A stretch of 64,000 nucleotides of DNA from Microvelia longipes (Eukaryota; Arthropoda; Insecta; Hemiptera; Veliidae), in the NCBI GenBank assembly GCA_018340805.1, contig JACMZG010001863.1, positions 23,606,377-23,670,376 on the forward strand. Reading direction: 5' to 3'. The position numbers and the translations under genes are program-made. Below the pieces are notes generated by a model. The model saw only the letters and a program-made list of their open reading frames with translations, was not told where the DNA came from and ran no database searches. Shown here piece by piece: positions 46,431 to 57,767 of the stretch (positions are counted from its first letter, which is position 1; each line of letters starts with the position of its first letter).

Positions 46431-46900
46431 AATCGAGTACGGGTACCTGGGAACTTTTTCTCATCAAAATCTCATTAGCAACGCTCATCCTCTCTTCTTT
46501 AAACATGTTTCGTTTGTCCTCACAATATAGAAATAACAAAATGTATACTTCAGCACGTCTTCTGACTCGCTTTGCTCGTCGTCAAATAGTAAATACATTC
46601 GTTGCTACCTAGCGGCCATCCATGCTCGTTGCTACTACTATTATTATTCAACAAAAACCGTAGATATGCTTGTCGTATTGAAGCGAAACTTAAGGGGGCA
46701 TATCTATTACATAAAGGTCTACATTTGTACCGAAGGTTACCTCAAATAAATTATTTTTTCGATTTTTTACATTTTTTTTAAAACACGAACCCATTGTTAT
46801 TTGATAAACATTGATCCAATGCTTATAATGGGATAAAAACTTGGCACGCATCTTGAACTTATATATGACTACATGCTTTTTGTGAAGTTTCAAATATATA
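46431..46900 (-). repeat. 5S-derived dispersed repeat, 3' two thirds (diverged)
   Basis: Carries the tail words (complements of 'gtacccgtactcgattt', GAGCAAAGCGAGTC), a degraded 5S-like segment (46600-46650) and the middle blocks 'cttggcacgcatcttg' and 'atgactacatgc'. The minus frame 46690-46893 lies inside it and is rejected. Confidence 0.75.
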
Positions 46901-46909
46901 TATATATAT

Positions 46910-47033
46910 ATACTTTTTTTTATAATGAAAAATTCGATGTATTATAATGAACACGATGAATTAAACAACCTTTTGGACAATATTTTTTGACTCTATCCAG
47001 ATTTACTTAAAATCAAGCGTGGAAAACAATTCA
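46910..47033 (+). repeat. dispersed repeat, family F, copy 1
   Basis: 'gaaaaattcgatgtatt', 'ttaaacaaccttttggacaa', 'ctctatccagatttac', 'aaatcaagcgtggaaaacaa'. It follows a TA tract. Copies are at 47907 and 48178. Confidence 0.8.
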
Positions 47034-47679
47034 TCTACATCTGGGAATGGGGAAGGTTAAAGTTTTGGTGATGTCTGCCATCAACAACTATTTTAGTAAT
47101 ATTATAGGGGGTAGCATAGCCGTTACAATTGAGAAAAATCTGTTGTATATTAAACTTAAAATGTCCGCTATTTTCATCAAGAATAAAGCTAAATCATTAC
47201 ATAATTAAATTTATTTCTTGTGTCATAAATTTGTCAGACGATATTACGAATCGATAGTAGTTATCTTGTTGGGTATAAATAAAAACATGAATATTGGTCT
47301 TGCAAGTTCCTTTACCACTTGATTCCATTCAATGTTATAGCAAGGTAGAGCTTGTAGGTGAAACCAATAAAAACTTGAATTAATAGCAGGATTCGTTTCT
47401 CTGAGTTAATTTTGTCTCTCTATAATATAACATACCTTCATTAGTTTTGCTTGTATGTTGTAATGAAATTTATTATGACTATAAATTATTAACATCATTC
47501 GTTCTATTTCATCAAATTCTTTGTCAGCATCTTATATCCTCCCTCTTACTTGATTATTTAATTTTTATATTTTTACTGGCCTTTTAAAGAATCTACATCA
47601 CTGTACGAAATGGACGCCCTATGATCTGTGCTTTATAATACGACCCAATTATATATTTGTGAATTTAAGAGGGGGGTGT
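47034..47679. other. gene-free AT-rich stretch
   Basis: No exon or recognised repeat. Confidence 0.4.
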
Positions 47680-47790
47680 TGTTTTCTAGAAAATTTTTAA
47701 AGAGAAGATGAGCTTATGAAGTTGTGGTCATGAAGGAAGTAGGGGTGGAGGTGTATGTTTTGATACTGATCAAAAACATATCTATATTGT
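47680..47790 (+). repeat. dispersed repeat, family D, copy
   Basis: 'gaaaatttttaaagagaaga', 'tgagcttatgaagttg' and 'ggggtggagg', then 'ctgatcaaaaacata' and a short TA tract. Confidence 0.6.
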
Positions 47791-47906
47791 TGAGGTTTAC
47801 TTATATATATATACATGCATATGTATGTACTTATGTATTTTGTTATGTTATTTATGCCTTTGTGTGCATACGAATTTTATATATGTATATATAAAACTTA
47901 TTAATT

Positions 47907-47998
47907 AATTTTTTTTATAAATGAAAAATTCGATGTATTTATGAACGCAACTGCAATTAAACAACCTTTTGGACAATATTTTTTTACTCTAAAATAAA
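47907..47998 (+). repeat. dispersed repeat, family F, copy 2 (truncated)
   Basis: Same blocks as 46910-47033 up to 'ggacaatatttttttactct', then an A-rich run. Confidence 0.8.
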
Positions 47999-48177
47999 AA
48001 AAAAAAAAGTTAGCATTAACATCTCTATGACAGGCCACTATTACATTTGAATCCACACCAAAACCACATCCTTCTAGCTGTTATAGTTTCCGAGAAATAG
48101 GTCTTGTCCTTCTAAGCTGGACCACCTGTCCAGCTAAGAATATGATTATATATATAAATATATATATAACTTATTAA

Positions 48178-48305
48178 TTAATTTTTTTTTTATAAATGAA
48201 AATTCGATGTATTTTATAAACGCAAACTGTATTAAACAACCTTTTGGACAATATTTTTTGACTCTATCCAGATCTACTTAAAATCAAGCGTGGAAAACAA
48301 CATGT
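48178..48305 (+). repeat. dispersed repeat, family F, copy 3
   Basis: Same blocks as copy 1, through 'aatcaagcgtggaaaacaac'. Preceded by a short TA tract and followed within about 50 bp by the TA block at 48358. Confidence 0.85.
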
Positions 48306-48357
48306 CATGAATGTAATAAAGTAAACAAATTTATATGTAATAAATTTAATTTATTTG

Positions 48358-48403
<46 letters not shown>

Positions 48404-48512
48404 CATATACATATATATAATATATATAATATATATATAATATATATATATAATATATATTATATATAATATATATTTATATATATATATATATAATATA
48501 TATATATATATT
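48358..48512. repeat. (TA)n microsatellite
   Basis: TA tract with 'ataatatat' interruptions. Confidence 0.95.
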
Positions 48513-50511
48513 GTTCCTAGACGTTTTCATGGGACACAATAACTTTCGAAGGCTTTCTTGGATCGAAATAAAACTTCATACAAAAATCAACCTTGTTAAT
48601 TTTTCGAACCCTATTGTTCATGAAATATGTGTGACGTCATTAAAATATAATAATTATCTACTGGACTTTTCAAAAATCACTAATTTAAAAAAAATCGACA
48701 TGTAACACTGTGCATATTGTTAACAAAAATACAAAGTTACATTTTATTATAATAATAATAAATAACTATCAAATAATAATAATGTATGTATTTATGTACG
48801 AACTTGAGGTTAGTTTATTACAAACTTTCTCAATTGTCAAAAAGTTTTAAACAGATAAGTATTGTTATTCAGATATAAGTATTATTATACTAATATATGT
48901 TAAAGCGATTTCTTCTAAATATTTTTTTATCTTAATTAAGTTCATCATTGTAATTAATAATAACTTAGCCGAGTCTACTTGCGTCACTGTATAAGTATGA
49001 ACTATTTAAATGAACCGATGTATGGTCGGTCAATGGACTTATTTCTTACGTCCAATATTTTATTATTATTTCTACTACTGATTCATATTGGCATGACCTT
49101 GGTCATATTAGAATTTATTGTTTTAAAATTGATTTTGTTTTAACAAATATTTCGTGATTATTACTGTATTGGTTATTGTGTTGGATGTTTTATTTGAAAT
49201 CTTAGTTTTCGTACAATTGATAGAGTTCGTGCGTAGAACTACTGAATGACTCTCGCATAGATCAGTTTTAGTATTTGGTTCTTGTTGTGTAGAATTTAAG
49301 GCTATTTGCAGGTTAGTTTCTTATTTTATTGCTGATTATTATGGTTATTTATTTATTTATTTAAATATGCATACATTAATATAAAGTACATGTTTAATCA
49401 GGGACCCCAACAGCATAAATGCACTCATCAACTTTTATACATTAAAAAACATGAAAGAATTAAAGTAAAAAAAATTAAAATTGAAAATAAATTAATAAAA
49501 ATACAATACAGAAATGAAATTAATTATTAACAAGCAAACTAGAAAATATGTTGAGGAAAAGTAAAACTGATAAAAATACATAGAAAAGTAATAAATAAAA
49601 AGATTTACACAAAATTAAATAAAAACAATAAAATCAATGTGCGGTAACAATCTATACTAAAAATTAAAAAAAATAACTGACTATAGACAAGAAATTATCG
49701 AAAACAGAAATTTACTGACCAGAAGGAACAAAGGGGAATAATGGACTGTTTACTGGTTTAGGGAGAGAATATTAGGATAGTTTGTAAAGGAATTACAGGA
49801 AGACACAACGGACAAATAGTGGGTTTATAGTTTTAACCTTTTAATTGTGAATTATTTTAAAATTGTTAAAAGGTGACATACATACTTTATAGACATACAT
49901 TTAGAAATTCTCTTATATCGTAGCAGATACCAACTTTTAAACTAGTAACGTGTCAGCCAGTTATAGGAAACGACCATTGGATGTGGCCGCGAAGTTGTAA
50001 AATTAGGCCGTGCTCGAAGCGGCGCCGACGCCGGGAGTAACTATGAGGCCCCGAAGGCCTCTTAGTCTACACGAGCAATGCAGAGTAATTTAAGAAGTGA
50101 ATTTAAGGCAAATATAAAAATTATATGATACTTTAAATTATATAAGTACCATTAATTAATAAAACAAAGTTAATCCAATATTCACATAATAAATATTAAT
50201 ATAATAATTGAATATACTTAAATTGTTATTTTAATTGTTTCTCTCACAACAATCTTAGGAATTGTGGATTTTTGAAAACATTTTTTTGTTTTACTACTTT
50301 AATTGTAATAGTACATTGCATGCCAGTGTGGATTTGTAGTTCTAGCGTAACGAGGATTGAAACACCTCACGTGCCATTCAAAGACGTTCTTCTTGCATGT
50401 TGAGTACCGCACTTTAACTTCCATTGTTAGGTTTTAAAATACATAAATAATAATAATTAATTACATGATGTCTTTAGTTTTTCGCCGTTAACAACTATCA
50501 TTACTCACACA

Positions 50512-50512
<1 letters not shown>
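48513..50512. other. gene-free stretch
   Basis: 49430-49690 is A-rich with repeated 'aaataaaaa' words. A GC-rich palindromic island lies at 49985-50070. No exon is supported. Confidence 0.4.
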
Positions 50513-50551
<39 letters not shown>

Positions 50552-50558
50552 ATATATA

Positions 50559-50594
<36 letters not shown>

Positions 50595-50604
50595 GTATAT
50601 ATAT

Positions 50605-50646
<42 letters not shown>

Positions 50647-50680
50647 TATTACATATATATATTTAATTTTTATGATATAA
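50513..50680. repeat. (TA)n microsatellite
   Basis: TA tract with 'attataata' interruptions and one 'gtatatagta'. Confidence 0.95.
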
Positions 50681-50687
50681 ATTTTTT

Positions 50688-50800
50688 CGGACATTTATTT
50701 CGTAATCAGGAATCAGTCTCCCCCTACACCCCTTTCAACTTCCGTTATGCGAACAACTTCATAAGCGTAATTTCCCGGATGAAAATTCGCTAAATGACAA
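50688..50800 (-). repeat. dispersed repeat, family D, reverse copy
   Basis: On the minus strand 'atttagcgaattttcatc', 'attacgcttatgaagttg', a G-rich block and 'cctgattacgaaataaatgt' match 43290-43412. The (TA)n block again lies on the 3' side. Confidence 0.7.
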
Positions 50801-51559
50801 AAGTCGCTCAAAGTGGCTAATAGTGGGTCTACAAAAGATTGTGTGAATTTCATAGTTTTTGACTATTTACATTATATTGAATTAATATCAGGGCAATCAA
50901 ATATATCAGCAACATTAAGACGTATTGTCGGTGCATGTTAATAGACATGTAATGTTAATATTACGTATGAACCTTAGATAAAATCTATTTGATCTTACTA
51001 ATAAATATGTTTTGTTTTGTTAGATTCAATTTTATCATTTTTAAGAGCATACTAGCTGTCAGACATAATGTTTTTATTTATAATTATTAAAAGAAAATTA
51101 ATAGACGCGATTTATCCCTTAATCTCCCTCACTTTATTATTTGATAATAATTTGATTAGATTCTTTTAATAGTATTTTGCTAATGAAACTGATTTGTTTA
51201 TTCTTATCTGTAATGATGTTATGTGTGTGACGTGTATTCTGTACTCGTAGTTACAAAAGGATCCAAGATATTGCTTAATAGGATGCATCTGTAAAGAAAT
51301 TAGAAAGCAATTAAAATCTATTGTTATCTATCTGTAAATAATGTTCTACGTGAATTATCTTGTGTAATTGATTTTATTTTTAGAATATATCGGCGATGCT
51401 GTTTTAATTCGATCTTTTATGGTGCCTTTCTTTTTCTGGCTTTCCTCACATATAGTACCAAAGGTTTAAGTAAATACTTCTCCCAGTAAAGTTATGTCCA
51501 CTAAGAGACGTAAAGTTTAAATTATATTTTCTTAAAAGTTAAAGCTGTGCAAAGAGAAA
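50801..51559. other. gene-free AT-rich stretch
   Basis: No exon or recognised repeat. Confidence 0.4.
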
Positions 51560-52070
51560 AATACGGGGTCCCGCGGAACTTTCCTCATCCCATTGGATTC
51601 GCTACGACAGCGGGCACCCATACAGCACTGACCATGCTCAATGCTGCTTAATTTTTATGATCCAACAAAAATCATGGATATACTTGTCGTAATGAAATCA
51701 AACTTGCACTTATTTAATAAGTAAAGGTATACACTTGTACTAAATTTCAACTCAGTTGAACCATTTTCTGATTTTTACAATTTTTTAAAAAACGTACACA
51801 AATTATTCGATAAAAATTGAACTAATGCTGATAATGAAATGAAACTTAGCACATATGTTAGCTTATACATAGTTACATGCGTGTTAATCTCAATCCGATC
51901 GCATCATTTTTCCGCGTTTATAATTTTTCTAAATTTTCGCTGAGTCATGTTTGCGGGTTAATAACGTCATAATAAATATTTTCAGAATGGCACAACTACA
52001 ACGGTAGACTCATTTTTTTATATCCCAGTTCCGGATATTTTCAAACTCAATACTTTTTCCTATATACTCA
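51560..52070 (-). repeat. 5S-derived dispersed repeat, nearly full copy
   Basis: The 5S-like segment is at 51607-51665 (minus strand: 'gttggatcataaaaattaag', 'gagcatggtcagtgctg', 'atgggtgcccgctg'). The middle blocks and a remnant of the 5' end (complement of 'atataggaaaaagtattg') follow. The tail words are shortened. Confidence 0.8.
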
Positions 52071-55000
52071 CAGCATAAAAGAGAAATGTAAAACACCAAC
52101 ATTAAGTAAAAACCAAATTTTTGCGATTATAATGGGTGTTCATTTATTAAATTGACCTTGTATCACCAAGTTCATTATCTTATGATGTTTTTACTTCATA
52201 ACGTTAACCTTGTGACGTTACGCTATCCTTATTTTTGTTGCACAACAATTAAATTTTATTCCCCTAAATATTGCCACAATTTTAATTAGAATTGCACCAA
52301 ATTTGGTATATGTAATTTCCGCTCATAGAATATCATTCCGTAAGAATAGATATTTTTTGAAGAAGAACAAAAATGGATTTCTTTGCATGATATCAAAATC
52401 AGAAAAGAAAAAAAGATTCATCTAAATCTTTTTGTTAGCGCCGATATTCAAGTCTCTAAGTGATATAGAGACGGAGTGATATGGGGTATTAGAAAAGCAT
52501 AGCCTCAGTACCTTGCTGCTCAAAGGGAATGCTTTGAGCAGCTGAGAGAGACAAAGTGATTTTAACTAATTATATTGAGCTTATAAAACTATTTCCATTC
52601 ACCTGCTAAAATACTTTTAAGTTTAGTCTTGACATTTTTTTTAATTGACTGTGTGTTTCAAATTAAATTTTCAAATATCAACTAAACATCCATTCTATTC
52701 TTGTATGAGTTTGTATAATTGAGATTTATTACGCTCTCTGCATGCAGGTAGGTTTGTCAAAGAATTTCATCAAATACTATTTGATGGTATACTTGTGTCA
52801 TCCTTGCCTCTATCGAAACCTTTACCGTGTTTCTATTTAACCTCTTATTTGTCTTTCACAGTTCAAAACACCTTCAAGGCTGTAACCTGCTGTTGATTGG
52901 TTCTGCATCATTGTTCTTACCTAACATGTTATCATAATGGGCTCTCAAATATTTATGACAAGAATTTTTTTATAACTTTGTCCTCTGAAAGAAAATTTAA
53001 AGTAATTGTTCTACTATTATTGAAAAAGAATCTTGCAGAATGGGTTTAGATATTATATCTATTGTATTAGAAGATAACAATGTGCAAGAAAGAACACTAA
53101 ATTTTAGACTGTTAAGATTATATTTTAGACTAGGTCTTTTTCTAAAGATTTAGGTGTTACCTTTTATATTGGATGAATAATTATAAAACTTGATTAAAGT
53201 AAGATTAACACTTCATATACCCTACCATATAATTTATTTACTCCTTTTCATTTTGCACTTAGTTCCTTACTACAGCAGTGTTTTACACTGCACACACTGC
53301 AGTGTGTTTTACACACTTTTCCAATTGCTTTCCTCAATTTCCCTCTCTAACTTTTAGTGCTTTACATTTTTTATAAAATTTACCCAAGTCACGCATCATA
53401 AGTACCAAAGACTGTTTAAAAATAGAAACTCATGTACACTTTTACTATGAAAGATTTTTAAAAATACAAATAATTGTATATTACAATTTGCCTATTTTTT
53501 AATATGTTTGTAGGAGAACCGCCCAAATCTGCTTCGTAGTTGAAAGATAGTTCTGCTACTCTTGCCTTGGTAGCATAATTTATATTTCTATGCCCTCTAT
53601 AACATATTGCTTGCAACTCAATATCTTGATTTTATATTAGTTATTTTTTATTAATTTTATGTTTTGAAAGAATTATGTGTACACTATGCTTTTTCATGTT
53701 TATTATAGCATTTATTATTTGTTATATATATTATTTTTCACATTTGTATAGCTACAACAATAATATTTAATTGTACTTTACTGTCTTTCGATATATGTTA
53801 CCTTCTTAGTCCTAGTTACTTCTAAGTTGCTTATGATTAATCCTGACTTTGTCTAATACTTATTTAATTAATTATTTTTAATCATTTTGATTAATTTGCC
53901 CAGTCATACCTATGACGTATTCAAAGGTTTTGATAATAAGTTTTTGTTAATTTTAATCCAAATTACACTTAATAGTATTATTTGTGAACATAAAGTTTGC
54001 TGTAGGTAACTTTTTTGTGTCACATGTCTGATTTTTGTTAGGGTTTTATTTAAAATTAAGAGCACTTAAGGTCTCTTAGTTTTGTATTACCTTTTCTTTT
54101 TTAAGTCAAAAAAGAAAACATTTAATTTTTCTTTTTTCTAAGAAAATGTTTTTCTTAAAAAAAAGGTGTTTAAATATTCCTTATTTTTGATTCTGAGGTC
54201 TGATTTCACTTTTTTGATTGCCACTAAAATTGACTATAGTTAATTTACACTATTAAAAGTGTGTGTTGTTGTCTATTTTTGACCTTGTTTTTTAGCCATT
54301 GATTATTTTTAACTTTTTATTTGCAATGGAAAGTATTAAAAAAGGAAATTCGCTAAAAATGTCATGCTTTTCATTCCAATTTTATCACGCTGGAAATAAT
54401 AAATATTTATTATTGTTTCAGGTTAGAAGAAGGAGAATGAAATTCATTTTTAAAAAGCGTTTCATAAAACGGTATGTTAATGAAGTTTGATATTTTATCT
54501 TTATTTTAAGTTCTTAGTCTTACTACCCAAGCTTTTTATTTATCTTTAAATTAACTTACTAGCCTTTTTTAAAACAGATTTTAATTTTTTTTTTTACTGA
54601 TGCATGTTTATGCCCCTTTTTAATTTTAAAATAACTACCTAGTCTATTATTTTTATTTGGAAGTTTTTTGTTTGATTTTACTTATAATTTCATGATTTTA
54701 ATACTTAGAGTGATATTTTTTTTGTTTTTACTTTAATTTATTATTCAGTTAGTTTATACATCCTTTTCTTCAAAGATTTATATCACTTTCTTTTAAAGTA
54801 GTTAATTCTTTTCAAATCTTTATAAGTAGACATTTATTTTTCATATATGGGAAAGAAATAAGCTTATCTTTAGTAGGTAATAGTTTATTCAAATTTCCAA
54901 CTATTGATTAATTGGGGAAAATGTTTGTTAGTAAAAACTATTGTTTAAATGTTCAATAATAAAATAATTACTAAAATTTTAGAAATTTTAATAAACATCT

Positions 55001-55139
55001 AGGATCTGTCTTTCGTTTTTTGTTGTTTTGATCAAATTTTCTTATACTTCTTATTCACTAAACATTTTATTATTCAGTCTTGATAATGTTTAACCTTTAA
55101 TAGTCCTAGAGTTGGACCTGAAAAAATGTGACTCATTTT
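52071..55139. other. gene-free T-rich stretch
   Basis: No exon is supported. A hairpin with 11-bp perfect arms (GCTGCTCAAAG and complement, 6-base loop) lies at 52515-52542. The frame at 54299-54490 is not recognised. Confidence 0.45.
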
Positions 55140-55743
55140 GTACTAGTTCAAACCAAATTTTTTTGAAAATATACCTTAAATTATGAAGAAAAAATATAGT
55201 CTGCCTAATCAGAATGGAGCAACATATGATAGCGCAAATTTTACAAAATCGCACACATTTCAGTTTTCATGAATCAAGTGGTTCCCTGTGGGTCGTGTGC
55301 TAAACATGAAGAGAACATTTTTTAAAGGTGATAAAAAGTTCTATATAATGAGTGTTTAATCATCTAAATCTGATGACTAAAACTAAAGTTATGGCTTCTT
55401 CAAAACACCCAAAACTTGTTAATTTATGCAAAGTCAGCAAATTTCTTTGAAAAAATATAGGCTTTTAGTGCTTTTTAGCCATTTAACAAATGTCATAACT
55501 AAAGCTGTAATTATTTGATTTTGACAAAAAACACTCGTTTTATAAGAAATTTTATCAGCATTAAAAAATGGTCTCATCATGTTTTGCACACGACCTACAG
55601 TGAACAACTTATTAAAAGAAAACTGGAATTTATGCGATTTTCTAATATTTTAAGTAAGTGCATTCATATGAAGACTAGACAGACCACGCTTTTCCTTCAT
55701 AATTTAAGGTATATTTATAGAAAACTTTAGTTTAAACTAGTAC
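55140..55743. mobile_element. long foldback element, about 300-bp arms
   Basis: The outer ends 'gtactagttcaaac' (55140) and 'gtttaaactagtac' (to 55743) pair. Pairing continues inward through 'ataccttaaattatgaag', 'gggtcgtgtgctaaacatga' and 'ctaaagttatg', against their complements at 55680-55740, 55570-55600 and 55495-55510. The centre is near 55440. Arms look about 80% identical. The plus frame 55515-55730 is part of the right arm and is not a gene. It lies about 300 bp upstream of the first ABHD12 coding exon. Confidence 0.85.
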
Positions 55744-56050
55744 AATTAAGTATACCTTAAATATAGTAGCTTTATTTTACCAACTTATTAAAAAATTTGA
55801 CATTTTATTTTTATTCGCATCAACTTTCACCACAAGGTAAAAATAAACTATTACTTGTTTCAGATTATGAACAATTTTTATTTAAAGGAAAAATTACTTA
55901 TTTAATTTATTGTGATTTAATTAGTTTTTCATTTTAATTACATTAATTAAAAGAATTCATAAAAAAAAATCTTCTGACATTTTCATAAAAATTCATCGGT
56001 GTTGAAGAGTATTTTAATTTGTAAAAAGAGAGAAAGATTTTAAATTGAAA
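55744..56050 (+). other. upstream region / 5' UTR of the ABHD12-like gene
   Basis: AT-rich. An in-frame TAA lies 12 codons upstream of the ATG at 56051. The run 'gtaaaaagagagaaagattt' just before the start may be leader. No core promoter can be chosen. Confidence 0.4.
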
Positions 56051-56136
56051 ATGGGATTAAATACAACTGGTCTGCTAGCTGTGGCATTAGTCATGCTCAT
56101 ACCAGTCACAGCATGCCTACTGTGGTTCAGGGGAGT
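56051..56136 (+). CDS. ABHD12: ABHD12-like lysophosphatidylserine lipase, exon 1
   Basis: First coding exon of an alpha/beta-hydrolase of the ABHD12 type. In animals this is an integral membrane enzyme that hydrolyses lysophosphatidylserine and related lysolipids, with its catalytic domain on the lumenal/outer side. The ATG has A at -3 and G at +4 and is the first after an in-frame stop. The 28 codons plus 2 bases begin MGLNTTG and then give a hydrophobic segment (LLAVALVMLIPVTACLLWF). The donor is GTGAGT and the phase fits exon 2 exactly. Joined, exons 1-3 read about 101 residues without a stop. The serine nucleophile, Asp and His must lie in later exons outside the window. An oddity is two hydrophobic stretches separated only by RG at the exon junction: either one long helix or a hairpin, whereas human ABHD12 has one membrane segment. 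Exon 1 alone is not diagnostic; it is assigned by phase, spacing and strand. Confidence 0.7.
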
Positions 56137-56505
56137 GTGAGTATTATTTTATAAATTTCTATTTATGCTTAGAAACAGTCAGCTTTACTTAAATGGACAA
56201 AAATTATTTGTTGAACATTTATATTTATGTGTGTAGAATGGATCAACTAAGCATTCATGTCAAATGTATACAAAAGGTGCCTATGTTTGCCTGATAATGC
56301 ATAAATACTTTACAGTAACCCTAGAATACTCGCCTATAAAAATATATTTTATTGCTCTCGATGGGTCAATTTGACGTACATTTAAAAAAAAATTATCAAA
56401 TGCACTTTTTTTATTAAAATTTTGCAATAAATCACATTTTCACCAAATAAGACACAAATGAGTCTTGTTACAAATATTCTTAATGACTTGTTTATATTAT
56501 ATTTT

Positions 56506-56570
56506 TACTTTTCCTCATTTATACTATAGGTATAAATGAGAAAAAGTATTGTGTTTTAAGGAAAAATGAG
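56506..56570 (+). repeat. 5S-derived dispersed repeat, head fragment
   Basis: 'tttttacttttcctcattta' then 'taggtataaatgagaaaaag' and 'tattgtgttt'. Confidence 0.7.
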
Positions 56571-57077
56571 GGATGCCCTCATTTTCAAATACATTTATGT
56601 CAAATTAACTTAGATGAGTGTTCTAGGGTTGAATTCATCTAAAGAAACAATATAATTGTTATTGTAGAAAAAGACTTTTTTAATTAACTGAAGACATTTT
56701 AGTATTTTTTTTTTAAAAAAAAGATTTTTAGCTGTGTTTACTTTGGATAAATTTTAATTTTTAATGGTATAATCTTTATTATGATTTTCATTTCTATTGG
56801 TTGCTGGATGAACTAATGAAAAAATTAACTACTTTTAATATAAAATACATATCATGCATTATCAGGAATATAGCTTTATGAGTACTGCATTAAGTTGACT
56901 TGTTGTAATATGTTTGTGTCTTGGTCGAGTTATTAAATTACAATACTTTGTCTTTTTTTTTATTTCCAAATAATAAAGTTTCTTTTTACGTCTGGAATCA
57001 AAAGTGTTGTTTAAAAGTATGTTGTCTATTTTACTTTTTTTGTAATTATTCAGTATTTTCTGAAATGAGGATTATTA

Positions 57078-57767
57078 ATTTTTACTTTTCCTCATTTATA
57101 CCGTAGGTATATTGGAAAAGTATTGTGTTAATGGAAGTATAGAATTAACCGTTTCAGGCGTTTTTAAGGCCTCTTGAGTGGTTTTTGCAAAGTTGTCTTT
57201 CTGTGTGTGTGTGTCTGTTATCATTGTAGCTCCCAGTGTATTTATGCTAGAGAGTTGAAATTTTGTACAAAAATCAGTCTACCCCTGTAGTTGTGCTATT
57301 CGGAATATAATTTTCTATTTTTTTTGTCATTAACCCGCAATAATGATGTGACACAGTAAAACGATTCGATCCGATTGAAATTTGGCACGCTTATAACCAC
57401 GTATAAGACTAACATATGTGCTAAATTTCATCTTATTATCCGCATTAGTTCAATTTTTATCAAATAATTTGTATACGTTTTTTAAAAAATTGTAAAAATC
57501 AGAAAATAATCCAATTGACTTTAATCTCGGTTTGAATATATATACCTGTAGGTAATAAAAAATTTACACTAAGTTTGTAATATGACAAGTATATCCATGA
57601 TTGTTGATGGAGCATCGAGCTTTGTCAGTGCCTGGATGTGTGACCGCTGGTAATAAAACGAATCTATTTACTATCTGAGGACTAGCGAAGCGAGTTCGAA
57701 GCTGGGAGGATGAGTGTAGCATATCCAATGTAATGATAAAAAGTTCCGAGGTACCCCGTACCCGATT
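57078..57767 (+). repeat. 5S-derived dispersed repeat, full-length reference copy
   Basis: About 690 bp. The head is 'ttttacttttcctcatttat', followed by 'accgtaggtatattggaaaa'. Next come a GTGTGTGTGTCTGTTATCAT block, 'tttatgctagagagttgaaa', 'gaaatttggcacgctt' and 'agactaacatatgtgc'. The 5S-like segment is at 57594-57655 ('gtcagtgcctggatgtgtga' then CCGCTGG). The GACTAGCGAAGCGAGTTCGA words and the tail 'ggtaccccgtacccgatttt' follow. No open frame of note. The length, Pol III gene-derived part and lack of coding suggest a SINE-like non-autonomous element. Confidence 0.88.
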
